From Kitasatospora paranensis (GTDB lineage Bacteria > Actinomycetota > Actinomycetes > Streptomycetales > Streptomycetaceae), in assembly GCF_039544005.1 (NCBI RefSeq), contig NZ_BAABKV010000001.1, positions 558,001 through 622,000 of the forward strand: a DNA stretch of 64,000 nt, read 5' to 3'. Position numbers and translations under genes: made by a program. The notes beneath the pieces were generated by a model. That model worked only from the letters and a program-made list of their open reading frames with translations. It was not told where the DNA came from and did no database searches. Positions within the stretch are counted from its first letter, which is position 1. Each line of letters starts with the position of its first letter. Shown piece after piece: positions 43,768 to 52,584 of this stretch.

Positions 43768-46293
43768 TCAGACCGCGCCCTGCCGGCGGTCGATCACCGT
43801 GCGCAACTTGCCGCTGGTGGGAGTCCGCTCGAAGGCGGCGCTCGGCACGGTCTCGACGGTGCAGGCGAGCAGCCCCTCGTCCGCGGCCGACGCCAGCTCG
43901 GGGATCGCGGCGAGGAACGCGGCCCGCGCCACGGGCCCGTCCGGTGCGTACCGCGCGTCCAACCGGACGGTGACCCGCTCCCGGTCGTCGCCACCGTCCA
44001 GCAGCAGCTGGAGCTCGCCCCGGTAGCCGAGTTCCTCCGCCGCGACCGCGATGAAGCGCCGGACGTTGAGGAAGTACGTGCCCACCCGGACGACATCCCC
44101 GTACCGGCCCAGGAGTTCGATACGCGGGGTGTGACTGCCACAGGGGCAGACGCCCTCGACGCTGCGGCCGAGGTCACCGATCTGGTACCGCTCCAGGCGC
44201 TGCCCGGCCCGGGTGCGGCTGGTGAACACCAGGCGCCCCGGCTGCCCGACGGGCACCGGGCGGTCGGCCTGCGGGTCCAGGATCTCCAGGGTGTGCAGCC
44301 CGGTCAGCACGTGGTGGACGGACCCCTCGGCGTGCGTGCACTGGTAGCCGAGCGGCCCCAGGTCGGTGCTGCCGTACGCCGCCGAACGGATCACCTCCAC
44401 GCCGAACTCCTCGGTCAGCACCCGGCGCTGCTCCGCCGTGAAGTGCTCACCGCCGTAGAACACCTTGCGGATGCCGCCGTACGCGCGCAGGGCGTCGCCC
44501 TCGGCATGGAACAGCTGCCACAGGTAGGAGGGCATCCCGAACACGGTGGTCGCGCCGTACGTCACCAGGGCCTCGGCGGTAGCCGCATGGTCGGGCCCGG
44601 CCGCGATGGGGAGCTGGCCTGCGTTGAGGCGCTCCAGGATCGAGAAGAAACTGATGAAGCTCCCGTACATGCCGCCGCAGTAGAACAGGTTGGCGGCCCG
44701 GTCCCGGGCGGGGTCGAAGCCCGCGGCGAGCAGGCCGTCGGCGGCGGCCCGCATCTGGGTGTCGTAGTCGGTATTGGTGAACACCGACAGGGCCGGGGCA
44801 CCGGTGCTGCCGCCGCTGCGGAAGAACAGGTGGGCGTGGTCCGGTGCGAGGGTGCGCAGCTGCTCCTGCACCCCGGCCTTGTCCAGCAGCGGGCCGGTCG
44901 GCGCGGGCGGGACGGCGGCCGGCCCGGCGAGGTCGTCGAGGCAGGCGGTGGTGGCGAAGTCCGGGCCCGTCCGCACGGCGACCCGGCGGCTGTAGCGCTG
45001 GAGTGCGTAGACGCCGTCGTGGGGTTCGCCCTGGTAGGAGTCCAGCATGCCGCCGACCGGGGTGACCCGCAGGACACCGGCGGCGATCACCGCCTGCGCG
45101 AGCCGGGCGACGTCGGCGCGGCTGCCGCCGATCGCGGCGGTCTGCAGGTACCGGCGCATCGGCCGCAGCACGGACATCACCGAGGTGCGGGGCAGCGGCT
45201 TCACCCAGACGCTGCGGTTCAGCGGCGAGGCGGCGAGGGCCGGCCGGGTGTCGGCCAGGATCCGCCAGGATCCGTCCTCGGCGGCGATGACGCGGGTGAG
45301 GCCGAGGTGTTCCTCCAGCCGGGCGACCAGTTCGGTGGTGGTGATCTCGGCGTGTTCGGCCGGTTCGAGCTCGGGGCGGGGCAGCGCTGCGGACGCGGCG
45401 GCGAGGTGCGCGGCGAAGCGCTCGGCGAAGGCGAAGGCCTCCTTCTCGTCCTCGGTGTCGAGGTACACGACCTGGGGGCTGGAGCAGGCCTGCTGCTCGA
45501 AGCGGCAGACGTCGGCGGCGAGCGCGTCGAGGGCGGCGCCGTCCGACCAGGCGTCACGGGTCAGGTAGGCGAAGGAGATCCGGTGTCCCCACTCGACGAG
45601 GCGGCAGCCCGCCGGGACGAGTCCGGCGACGGAGCGGACGGCGTCCTCGCCGCCCCAGACGGCCACCGCGTCGGCGGGCGCGCACATCAGCCGCAGCCAG
45701 TCGGTGCGGGCCGACGGGAAGCGCAGGGCGACGATCCGGCGGGCCAGCGCGCCGCCGGGGTCGGCGGCGGCCAGCTCGGCGAGCAGGTGCTGGGCGAGTG
45801 CGGTGTCGGCGCTGCTGGTCTTCAGCACGTTGAGGTTGCCGGTCAGCAGGCCCTCCACGACGCTCAGCGGGGCGACGGCGGCGGCGTTCCCGGGCGCGAT
45901 GTGGACCAGCAGACCGACCGGCGCCCATGCCTCGAAGACGGTCTCCCTGGCGTCGGGCCGGCCGAGGCGTTCGGGGTGCGGCGTGCCGAGTTCGCGGCGG
46001 AGCTTGCGTTCCAGCGCGGGTCGGTCGATCGCGGCGGCGATCTCCGCGAGCACGGCGGCGGCCTCCTGCGGGGCCGTCCCGCCGTCGGTGAGGTGGGTGA
46101 GCAGGCGGGCACGGACGGGGCCGTCCGGCGTGCGGAGGGCGTCGGCGAGGTGCCGGCAGGCGTTCAGCACCAGCTCGGCGGGCAGCGGTTCGGCCAGTGC
46201 GCGGGCGGCGATCGCGGGCAGGTCGGCGAGCCGCCGGGCGGCCTCCTCGTCGTCGACGAACGTGCCCTGCCAGTAGTGCGGTCGGTCGGTCAC
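43768..46293 (-). CDS. LuxC-type acyl reductase fused to a PaaK-like adenylate-forming domain
   Basis: This 841-residue two-domain protein begins with a LuxC-like NADPH-dependent acyl-CoA/acyl-enzyme reductase (about residues 1-430): VGLLVHIAPGNAAAVAPLS (cofactor region) and the catalytic Cys 270 in FEQQACSSPQ. The second part (about 450-841) is a phenylacetate-CoA-ligase-like adenylate-forming domain with FFRSGGSTGAP (P-loop), YGSTDLGPLGYQC (A5-type motif), YQIGDLGRSVE and a C-terminal SGKLRTVI. GTG 46293 overlaps the luxE-like stop (GTGA). It should activate an acid and reduce an acyl thioester to an aldehyde. It is the last gene of a five-gene operon. Confidence 0.85.
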   Translation of the reverse strand: MTDRPHYWQGTFVDDEEAARRLADLPAIAARALAEPLPAELVLNACRHLADALRTPDGPVRARLLTHLTDGGTAPQEAAAVLAEIAAAIDRPALERKLRRELGTPHPERLGRPDARETVFEAWAPVGLLVHIAPGNAAAVAPLSVVEGLLTGNLNVLKTSSADTALAQHLLAELAAADPGGALARRIVALRFPSARTDWLRLMCAPADAVAVWGGEDAVRSVAGLVPAGCRLVEWGHRISFAYLTRDAWSDGAALDALAADVCRFEQQACSSPQVVYLDTEDEKEAFAFAERFAAHLAAASAALPRPELEPAEHAEITTTELVARLEEHLGLTRVIAAEDGSWRILADTRPALAASPLNRSVWVKPLPRTSVMSVLRPMRRYLQTAAIGGSRADVARLAQAVIAAGVLRVTPVGGMLDSYQGEPHDGVYALQRYSRRVAVRTGPDFATTACLDDLAGPAAVPPAPTGPLLDKAGVQEQLRTLAPDHAHLFFRSGGSTGAPALSVFTNTDYDTQMRAAADGLLAAGFDPARDRAANLFYCGGMYGSFISFFSILERLNAGQLPIAAGPDHAATAEALVTYGATTVFGMPSYLWQLFHAEGDALRAYGGIRKVFYGGEHFTAEQRRVLTEEFGVEVIRSAAYGSTDLGPLGYQCTHAEGSVHHVLTGLHTLEILDPQADRPVPVGQPGRLVFTSRTRAGQRLERYQIGDLGRSVEGVCPCGSHTPRIELLGRYGDVVRVGTYFLNVRRFIAVAAEELGYRGELQLLLDGGDDRERVTVRLDARYAPDGPVARAAFLAAIPELASAADEGLLACTVETVPSAAFERTPTSGKLRTVIDRRQGAV

Positions 46294-47456
46294 GACATTC
46301 CCTTCAGGAGTTCGGCGGCGGCGGCCGCGCAGGTGCGGTTGCGGCTGACGCCCGCCCGGCCGTGGATGGTGAACCAGGGCGTGGCCAGCGGGCACGGGCA
46401 CTCCTGCCCGGGGTGCAGCGAGGCGAGGTCGCCCATGACGACGCTCTGCGCCGGCACCGAGGTGATGTACGGGGAGACCAGGTGGAGGAAGCCGCGTTCG
46501 CCGTACGGCAGCGGTTCCAGGGTGCGGGTGTCGCGGACGGCGGCCCGCGACCAGACCGGGACGTGCAGGCGGTGGTGCCCGCACTCGATGTACGGCACGC
46601 AGTGCTCGACCGAGCCGAAGGTGTCGCGGATCCGCTCGGAGGGGACACCCAGCTGCTCGGTGACCTCGGCGTAGAATTCGTCCTTGCCGATCTGCCGGTC
46701 GGCGTGCCCCTTCCAGCCGCCGCCGAGCAGCACCAGGGAGTCGGCCGGCAGCCGGAGCGGCGGGAGGCCGAGGGCCCGCATCCGTTCCAGGGTGAAGTGC
46801 AGGAACGCGGGGAAGCCGAGGATCCGGACGGGCAGCCCGCCCTCGGCGTACCGCTGCAGCGCGGCGATGCAGCCGTGGACGTCGAACTCGTGCCCGGCGC
46901 CGGTGTGCCGCAGGGCGTGCGTGGTCTCGTTGGCCGGTGCGAAGTCGCACAGGTAGTTGTCGGTGAAGGAGGTGCCGAGCTTCAGCTGCGGCGCCGGTTC
47001 GTAGCTGTAGAGCAGGTAGTTGACCGGCTGGTCGGGGGTGATCCAGCCGTAGTGGTCGAAGATCCTGGCCACCATGCGCTGGGCCGAGCGGATCGTCCAG
47101 GTGTCGAAGAACATCTGCGACTTCTGGCCGGTGGTGCCGGAGGACGTGAGATGGAGGAAGACCTCGTCCCGCGGGATGGACAGCACCTCGTGCCGTTTGA
47201 AGAAGTTGGCGTGCACCAGCGGCGTGCGGATGCCGTCGCCGACGGACGGCGCGGGGGTCTCCACCGGGCCGTCGAGCAGGGAGCGGTGGAACGTCGAGCG
47301 CTGCGCGTGCCAGGCGTTGCTCTCGGCCATGGCGGCGGCGAACAGCGTGTCGGCCGCCACGCCGGCCTGGTACGGAGCGGCCAGGTCGCACAGCTGCTGG
47401 ACGTGCGGGAGCGCGGCGGGGTCGGGGACCTCGATCGGCGCGAGATGGATGTTCAC
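46290..47456 (-). CDS. LuxE-like acyl-protein synthetase
   Basis: This 388-residue protein of the LuxE family has the adenylate-forming P-loop LTSSGTTGQKSQMFFDTW at about residue 104, the LVLLGGGWKGH segment, YIECGHHRLHVPVWSRA, and a C-terminal GRAGVSRNRTCAAAAAELL whose Cys 376 occupies the place of the acyl-accepting Cys of LuxE. In bioluminescent bacteria LuxE activates a fatty acid and passes it to LuxC for reduction. Here no luxAB is present. It is coupled on both sides by GTGA overlaps (47453-47456 and 46290-46293). Confidence 0.85.
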   Translation of the reverse strand: MNIHLAPIEVPDPAALPHVQQLCDLAAPYQAGVAADTLFAAAMAESNAWHAQRSTFHRSLLDGPVETPAPSVGDGIRTPLVHANFFKRHEVLSIPRDEVFLHLTSSGTTGQKSQMFFDTWTIRSAQRMVARIFDHYGWITPDQPVNYLLYSYEPAPQLKLGTSFTDNYLCDFAPANETTHALRHTGAGHEFDVHGCIAALQRYAEGGLPVRILGFPAFLHFTLERMRALGLPPLRLPADSLVLLGGGWKGHADRQIGKDEFYAEVTEQLGVPSERIRDTFGSVEHCVPYIECGHHRLHVPVWSRAAVRDTRTLEPLPYGERGFLHLVSPYITSVPAQSVVMGDLASLHPGQECPCPLATPWFTIHGRAGVSRNRTCAAAAAELLKGMS

Positions 47457-48604
47457 GGGGCAACCTCGGGAAGGGGTAGGTAGGTCGACGTCCAGGCCGT
47501 CAGGTACGCGCGCAGGTAGGGCCGCAGCGGCTCGCTGACGGCGGTGGCCCTGAAGTCGATCTGACGGCTCGTCCGGGAGAGCACCACGTGGTCGTGGAAC
47601 CGGTCGCCGATCCGGCGCATCGCCGGGTAGACGGCGCTCGGGATGAACCCGGCGGCCAGGAAGGCGCCGAGGCCGGCGGTGTCGGCCAGCGGCAGCAGCG
47701 TCTCCACGTAGTCCGCGCCCGCCCGGGTGACGGCCGCCATCAGCGGCTCCAGCGCGCCGGAGGCCGCCGCCGGGGACGGGTGGACCGCGATCAGCGAACA
47801 GCTCGCCGCGACCGGGTCCAGGTCGGCGTAGGCCTCGAACGCGCCGTCCGGCGGGGTGAGGACGGCGTTCGGGACGTGCAGCGGGAAGAACCGCTCGCCG
47901 GGGTCGGGGAAGCGCTCCAGGAAGCGGCGGCCGACGAAACCCGGCGCGGTGATCAGCTCCATCGGCCCGGTCGCCGGCGCGCCCCGCCTCGCCGACGGCT
48001 CGCCGGGGCCCTCGCCCTCGGCGCGCGGGCGGCCGAAGTCCAGGCCCGTGCTCCGCCGGGTGGCCTCCAGCAGCGGGGCGAGGCCCGCCGGCACCCGGTC
48101 GACGACCGCACGCCGGGCCAGGACGCCGTCGGCGTGCCGGGCGAACAGCGCGAGGCTCTCGCACCCGGCCACCTCGACCGCGTTCGGGAGCAGGCCGAGG
48201 GCCTGGAAGCCGTGCCGGGCGAAGACCTGCTGCGGGCCGGGCGTGACCACCCGGACGGTCGCGTAGACCGAGTCCAGGGCGCCCGTCGCGAAGGCGTCCT
48301 CGCACACCGCGGCGGTCAGCCGTCCGGCCAGCCCGCTGCCCCGCTGATCCGGGTGGACCGCCAGGCCGACGAGTTTGCCGATCCGGCTCCCCGGGTCGGT
48401 CTGCACCACCACGGACCCGGCCGTCCGGCCGGTGCCGTCGTGACGGGCGGTCAGCCAGTGGGTGTGCGGGTCGTCGATCAGGCGGCGCATCTCCGCGGGG
48501 TCGCTGCCGAGCGCGACCGGATAGCCGTGCCCGTAGACGTCGAAGTAGAGCTGTCGCAGCTGCGCCACGTCCTGCGGCGCCGCGGGAGCGATCACGGCGG
48601 TCAT
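47453..48604 (-). CDS. GNAT-like acyltransferase with C-terminal extension
   Basis: This 383-residue protein has an N-terminal GNAT N-acyltransferase domain (about 1-150) with the acyl-CoA pyrophosphate loop in VGLAVHPDQRGSGLAGRL and VFARHGFQALGLLPN. A second domain (about 190-383) resembles a degenerate second GNAT fold (SLIAVHPSPAAASGALEPLM, then LGAFLAAGFIPSAVYPAM, which parallels the final GNAT strand-helix). It ends with DFRATAVSEPLRPYLRAYLT. The ATG overlaps the MFS stop (ATGA 48601-48604). It probably acylates an amine in the pathway product, or matures a carrier. Confidence 0.75.
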   Translation of the reverse strand: MTAVIAPAAPQDVAQLRQLYFDVYGHGYPVALGSDPAEMRRLIDDPHTHWLTARHDGTGRTAGSVVVQTDPGSRIGKLVGLAVHPDQRGSGLAGRLTAAVCEDAFATGALDSVYATVRVVTPGPQQVFARHGFQALGLLPNAVEVAGCESLALFARHADGVLARRAVVDRVPAGLAPLLEATRRSTGLDFGRPRAEGEGPGEPSARRGAPATGPMELITAPGFVGRRFLERFPDPGERFFPLHVPNAVLTPPDGAFEAYADLDPVAASCSLIAVHPSPAAASGALEPLMAAVTRAGADYVETLLPLADTAGLGAFLAAGFIPSAVYPAMRRIGDRFHDHVVLSRTSRQIDFRATAVSEPLRPYLRAYLTAWTSTYLPLPEVAP

Positions 48605-49986
48605 CGCGCGCCTCCGACCGGCTCCGCGGCCGGGGCGGGGGACGGGGCGGGGGACGGGGACGGGATCGGGAACAGGACCGGCTCGTGGCGCGGGGCGGAC
48701 TCGGGCGCGGCTTCGGGGGCGGCTTCGGGGGCAGCCGGTCCGTACCGGCCGGTCCACCAGAGTGCGGCCGCGACCGGCAGCACACCGGCGGCCTGGACGA
48801 GGCAGAGCGTGCGCGGCGAGAGGTGGTCGCCGAGCAGGCCGAACACCAGCGACGACACGGGCAGGGTGGCTCCCAGCAGAGCCTGCATGACGGCGAAGAA
48901 GCCGGGCCGGTCCCCCACCGGCACCAGCCGCTGGAACAGGGCCACGAACCGCACGCCGATCACACCGACGCACCATCCGGCGACCGCCATAGCGGCCACG
49001 GCCGCGGGACGAGCGGCGGCCAGGCCGGGCAGGGCGAGCGCGGCCGCCATCAGGGCCAGGCAGCCGGCGCCGACCGCGGTGGGCGCGCCGCGCAGGCGGC
49101 CGCCGGTGGCCGCGCCCGCCAGGGTGCCGGCGCCCAGGGCCGCCTCCAGGGCGGCGACGGTCGAGCCGTCGGCGTGCAGCACCGTCCGGGTGTAGAGCGG
49201 CATCACCACGAACACCGCCGTGGTGAAGACGTTCGCCGCGGTGAAGCAGAGCAGCACGCGCCGGATGAACGGCAGGTCGGCGAGGATGCGGCGCAGCGGG
49301 CGGCGCGCGGTGTCGGTGGCCGTGGACGCGGCGTCGGTGGCCGTGGACGCGGCCGTGGGCGGGGTGCCCGGGGCGGCGGGGAAGCGGGTGGCACCGACCA
49401 GCACGGCGGCCAGCAGCCCGGCGCCGGCGCACCCGGCGACGACGCCTGTCAGCCCCGCCGCGTCGACCACCAACGGGCCGAGCAGCCCGCCGGCCAGCCC
49501 GGCGACCGACTGTGTGCCGAGCTCGAAGCCGGTCGCGGCCTCGATGTCGGCGTCCTCGACCAGTGCGGGGACGGACGTGGTCAGGCAGGGGTCGAAGAAC
49601 GCCTGGGAGCAGGCCAGCAGCAGCGCGGCGCCGTACACGACGGCCGTCGGCGGCGTCGCCGCACACATCCAGCCGGCCGTGCCGAGGGCGACCAGACCGG
49701 CGGCGGCGGCCGAGACGGCGAGCACCGCGCGGTGCGGGAAGCGGCTGACGACCGCGGCCACCAGCGGCGCCAGCGCCACCGCGGGCAGGGTGCTGACGGC
49801 GAGGAAGGCGCCGGAGGCGAGCCCGCGGCCGGGGTCGGCGGAGCGGGCCACCAGCCACCACACCGCGCCGACCTGGAACATCCGTCCCGCGGCCTGGGTG
49901 AGCACCTGGGCGGCCCAGACGGCTCCGAACCGGCGGTTGCGCAGGACGAGCGGCCGGCCGCGGCCGGCCGCCCGGTCGGCGGTCAT
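48601..49986 (-). CDS. MFS transporter (exporter of the luxCE-like operon)
   Basis: This 461-residue major-facilitator protein has about 12 transmembrane helices and begins LRNRRFGAVWAAQVLTQAAG, an MFS_3/enterobactin-exporter-type start. It includes VVSRFPHRAVLAVSAAAAGL (motif A-like), LACSQAFFDPCLTTSVPALV in the fourth helix region, and a cytoplasmic central loop with an STATDAASTATD repeat. A Pro/Ala/Glu tail ends the protein. It overlaps both neighbours by 4 bp (ATGA). It likely exports the pathway product. Confidence 0.88.
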   Translation of the reverse strand: MTADRAAGRGRPLVLRNRRFGAVWAAQVLTQAAGRMFQVGAVWWLVARSADPGRGLASGAFLAVSTLPAVALAPLVAAVVSRFPHRAVLAVSAAAAGLVALGTAGWMCAATPPTAVVYGAALLLACSQAFFDPCLTTSVPALVEDADIEAATGFELGTQSVAGLAGGLLGPLVVDAAGLTGVVAGCAGAGLLAAVLVGATRFPAAPGTPPTAASTATDAASTATDTARRPLRRILADLPFIRRVLLCFTAANVFTTAVFVVMPLYTRTVLHADGSTVAALEAALGAGTLAGAATGGRLRGAPTAVGAGCLALMAAALALPGLAAARPAAVAAMAVAGWCVGVIGVRFVALFQRLVPVGDRPGFFAVMQALLGATLPVSSLVFGLLGDHLSPRTLCLVQAAGVLPVAAALWWTGRYGPAAPEAAPEAAPESAPRHEPVLFPIPSPSPAPSPAPAAEPVGGAR

Positions 49987-51243
49987 GCGTGCGGCCGTTC
50001 GTCGATGACGCGGATCAGCTTGCCCGTACGGGAGTTGACGGTGAGCTCGGCATGCCGCACCCAGGTGACGGAGAGCGGGTGGACGTGCCCGGCGGCGACC
50101 GCCGCCGGGTACGGCGGGCGGGCCGTGTGGATGGCGTCCACGACGGCGGCGGCCGTCGTGGAGAGCCCGGCGGGGTCGCCGTCGCAGGCCAGGCGGAGCA
50201 CGAGCCCGTCCCGGCCGTCCCAGCGGCGCAGCACCAGTTGGACGCCGGTGATGCGTCCCGCCGGATCGGCGGCCCGGACGAGGTCGAGCACGTCGTCGGT
50301 GTACAGCGACACCGGTCCCACCCGGGCGCCCTCCTGGGCCCGGCCGAGGATGCGGAAGTGCCCGGTGACGACGTCCGTCCACTCGGCGCGGTCGCCGACG
50401 GGGTAGCGCAGCACGGGCATCAGCCGTCGTCGCAGGTCGGTGACGACGACCCGACCCGGTACGCCCGGGCCGGTGATCGGCTCGCCGGTGTGGTCGTCGA
50501 GGATCTCGACCACCGTCTCGGGGCGAACACCCGGTGCACCGGGTGTCCCGGCCCGGGACCGGGCGGCCGAGCAGCCCCGCGTCGACGGCGGCGTAACCGA
50601 TGGACGACACGCGGGCGTTGGGGAAGGCCTTGGCCAACAGTGGCTGCTGGTCCGGATAGAGGCCCTCGCCGCCGAAGAGCAGCAGTGCCACGTCCGGCAG
50701 TTCGCGGCCGGTCGCGAGCAGGTGGTCGGCCAGTGCGCACAGTGTGGTCGGGGTGCCGGCCACCACCTCGGCGCCGAACTGCTCCAGGGTCGGCACGGTC
50801 GAGTGGAGCGGCGCCGCGCCGCCGATGGGCAGTCGGACGTTGGCGACCGGCGAGCGGTGCAGGGAGTCGAGGACGAAGCTGTAACTGGCGTACAGGTCGC
50901 CCGCGTAGAAGAGGTCGGCGACCCGGTGCCCGGGGCGCAGCCCGGCGTCGACGAGCCCGGCGCCGAAGGAGGCGGTGAACTCCCGCCACTCGTCGCGGGA
51001 GTAGAACGAGAACTTCGGGGTGCCGGTGGTGCCGCCGCTCTTGAAGACCACCGCCTCGGTCAACGGCCCGGTCAGCAGCCGGTTGTGGCGCGGGGTGTTC
51101 GCCTGCCAGTACTCGGCCTGCGGGACGACCGGAAGATCGGTCAACTCCGCCGTCCGGCCGGGCAGTGCGGCGTACAGGTCGGCATAGAAGGGGGAATTGC
51201 GGCGTACGAAGCGGATGAGTTCCGCTATGGGGTGAACGGGCAT
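49983..51243 (-). CDS. PaaK-like adenylate-forming enzyme, two frameshifts
   Basis: This phenylacetate-CoA-ligase-like protein has about 420 residues. The first part reads FVRRNSPFYADLYAALPGR, VFKSGGTTGTPKFSFYSRDE (P-loop), VADLFYAGDLYASYSFVLD and LLLFGGEGLYPDQQPLLAKA. A short middle part (GHPVHRVFAP) and the last part (VVEILDDHTGEPITG, LRYPVGDRAEWTDVV, TVNSRTGKLIRVIDE) lie in two other frames. Two restored bases near 50551 and in the four-G run 50520-50523 make it continuous. ATG 51243 has AGGAA ahead. It is the first gene of the operon and should activate an aryl or fatty acid as adenylate. Confidence 0.82.
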
Positions 51244-51595
51244 AGGTTCCTGCTTTTACGGCATGCGTGGGCGGAGCGAGGGCGCTGGGTGCGTGACCTC
51301 GCCCGATGGACGGGCTGGGAATGGTCGATCCGTGGCCGCAGGCCGATGGCCTGCGGAATCCCGCTTCACTGCCGACCCCGGGGAGTCGCCGGAACGGATG
51401 GGGCCGAAGGCGCGGCACCGGATGGACGGATACGGAGAGATCGTCGGTCAACTGACACGAAGTGAGGAGAAGTCGACGTCCCCCTCGACGGAAGAAAGGC
51501 TAGCACCTTCAGTTGCCTTCACATTCCAGCCCGAAGCTCGGTCGAGTCATGCAAGAAGGCGGCCTGAGGCTCCGTCAACGGCCTCTGCCGCCGGA

Positions 51596-51609
51596 GCGGG
51601 AATTCCCGC
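51596..51609. promoter_or_regulatory. Palindrome GCGGGAATTCCCGC
   Basis: A perfect 14-bp palindrome with a GGAATTCC core lies in the leader of the luxCE-like operon. Two related GGAA-N4-TTCC elements follow within 100 bp. Confidence 0.5.
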
Positions 51610-51659
51610 GTGAGGTACATCTCATCGCGACTCCGACGGAGGGGCGGAGGAAAAGGGAA

Positions 51660-51702
51660 GGAACGTATTCCGCATTTCTTTTGTTGAATGGAAGACATTC
51701 CA
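51660..51702. promoter_or_regulatory. Paired GGAA-N4-TTCC elements
   Basis: GGAA-CGTA-TTCC (51660-51671) and TGGAA-GACA-TTCCA (51689-51702) have the same arm and spacer layout, with centres about 30 bp apart (three helical turns). This is a likely operator pair for an unknown regulator. Confidence 0.5.
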
Positions 51703-51810
51703 GGTCGGCCCGCCTGATTGCGGCGAGGATGCCGGAATTGCCACCCGCCGTTCGGGGGTCGGCCTCCCGCCGTGCGGCGGGGGCCGGGCGGCAGGTGACG
51801 GACCATCCGG

Positions 51811-52584
51811 TCAGGCGGGCCCGTCGCGCCGGTCCGCCGGGCGGAAGTCCAGGAGGGCTGCGACGGTGTCGCGCACGCCGGTGGCACGACCACTCCTGGG
51901 CACGAGGCGGGCCCGGTCGGCGGGGTCGCGGGTGAAGGCGTGCAGCTTCCCGCCCCGGGAGGCCAGGACCAGGTCGGTGGTCTCGCCGGCGATCTCCGCC
52001 GAGCCGACGGTCGTGTAACGGACGGTGGTGAGCAGGGCGGAGCGTTCCGCAGCGGCGAGCACCGCCTCGGCGTCGCCCGTCTGGTCGGACGGCGCCCACG
52101 ACCCCTGCGGCAGCCAATCGGCCATGATCCGCAGCGTCTCGTCGAGGGTGCGCAGCGACAGCTCGTGGACGCCCAGCGCGTCGATGCGGACGATCAGGCA
52201 GACGCGTTCCGGCTGGGGCAGGAGGAGCGTCCGCCACGGCTCGCCGGGCCCCGCGCCCGTGATCCGCGCGTCCAGCACAGCCCGGGCACGCCGCTGGAAG
52301 GCGACCGCGATCCCGAGGTCGCCCCGGACCTGGATCCGGTCCTCGCCGGCGCCGGGCACGAGGAGCTGCCGTGCGGCGAGCGAGCGCACGGCCTCGGCCA
52401 GCACCTCGTCGGAGGGGCGGGCCTCCAGGAAGTCCACGACCGCGTCCACCACCGTCAGCTCGGCGACCGTGTAGGCGCCGAGCGGGACAGCCCCGGTGTG
52501 GACCAGGTCGACCACGGTGGTCACCAGCCCCTCCGGGACGGATGCGGACCCCGCCTCGGGCCCGGGGGCATCGCCTTCGCTCAC
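51811..52584 (-). CDS. Hypothetical protein coupled to upstream unknown gene
   Basis: This 257-residue soluble protein starts VSEGDAPGPEAGSA. Its N-terminal half is a helical, winged-helix-like stretch (LVTTVVDLVHTGAVPLGAYT, VDAVVDFLEARP). The C-terminal half is a beta-rich domain (CLIVRIDALGVHELSLRTLD, TTVRYTTVGSAEIAGETTDL, VLASRGGKLHAFTRDPAD). No family is recognised; the layout recalls EspG-type or ESX-associated proteins only loosely. GTG 52584 overlaps the preceding stop (GTGA 52581-52584). It lies upstream of the luxCE-like operon on the same strand but 570 bp away. Confidence 0.7.
   Translation of the reverse strand: MSEGDAPGPEAGSASVPEGLVTTVVDLVHTGAVPLGAYTVAELTVVDAVVDFLEARPSDEVLAEAVRSLAARQLLVPGAGEDRIQVRGDLGIAVAFQRRARAVLDARITGAGPGEPWRTLLLPQPERVCLIVRIDALGVHELSLRTLDETLRIMADWLPQGSWAPSDQTGDAEAVLAAAERSALLTTVRYTTVGSAEIAGETTDLVLASRGGKLHAFTRDPADRARLVPRSGRATGVRDTVAALLDFRPADRRDGPA

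Larger units (their letters stand above)
51244..51810. other. Leader region of the luxCE-like operon
   Basis: This 567-bp region has no supported gene. It is locally AT-richer at 51640-51720 and contains three GGAA/TTCC-type palindromes (51596-51609, 51660-51671, 51689-51702). It probably holds the operon promoter on the minus strand. The gene upstream ends at 51811, also on the minus strand. Confidence 0.6.

Noticed and set aside
43768..51243. Bioluminescence (lux) operon
   Set aside because: There is no luciferase alpha/beta subunit, no flavin reductase and no thioesterase LuxD; only the acid-activation and reduction functions are present.
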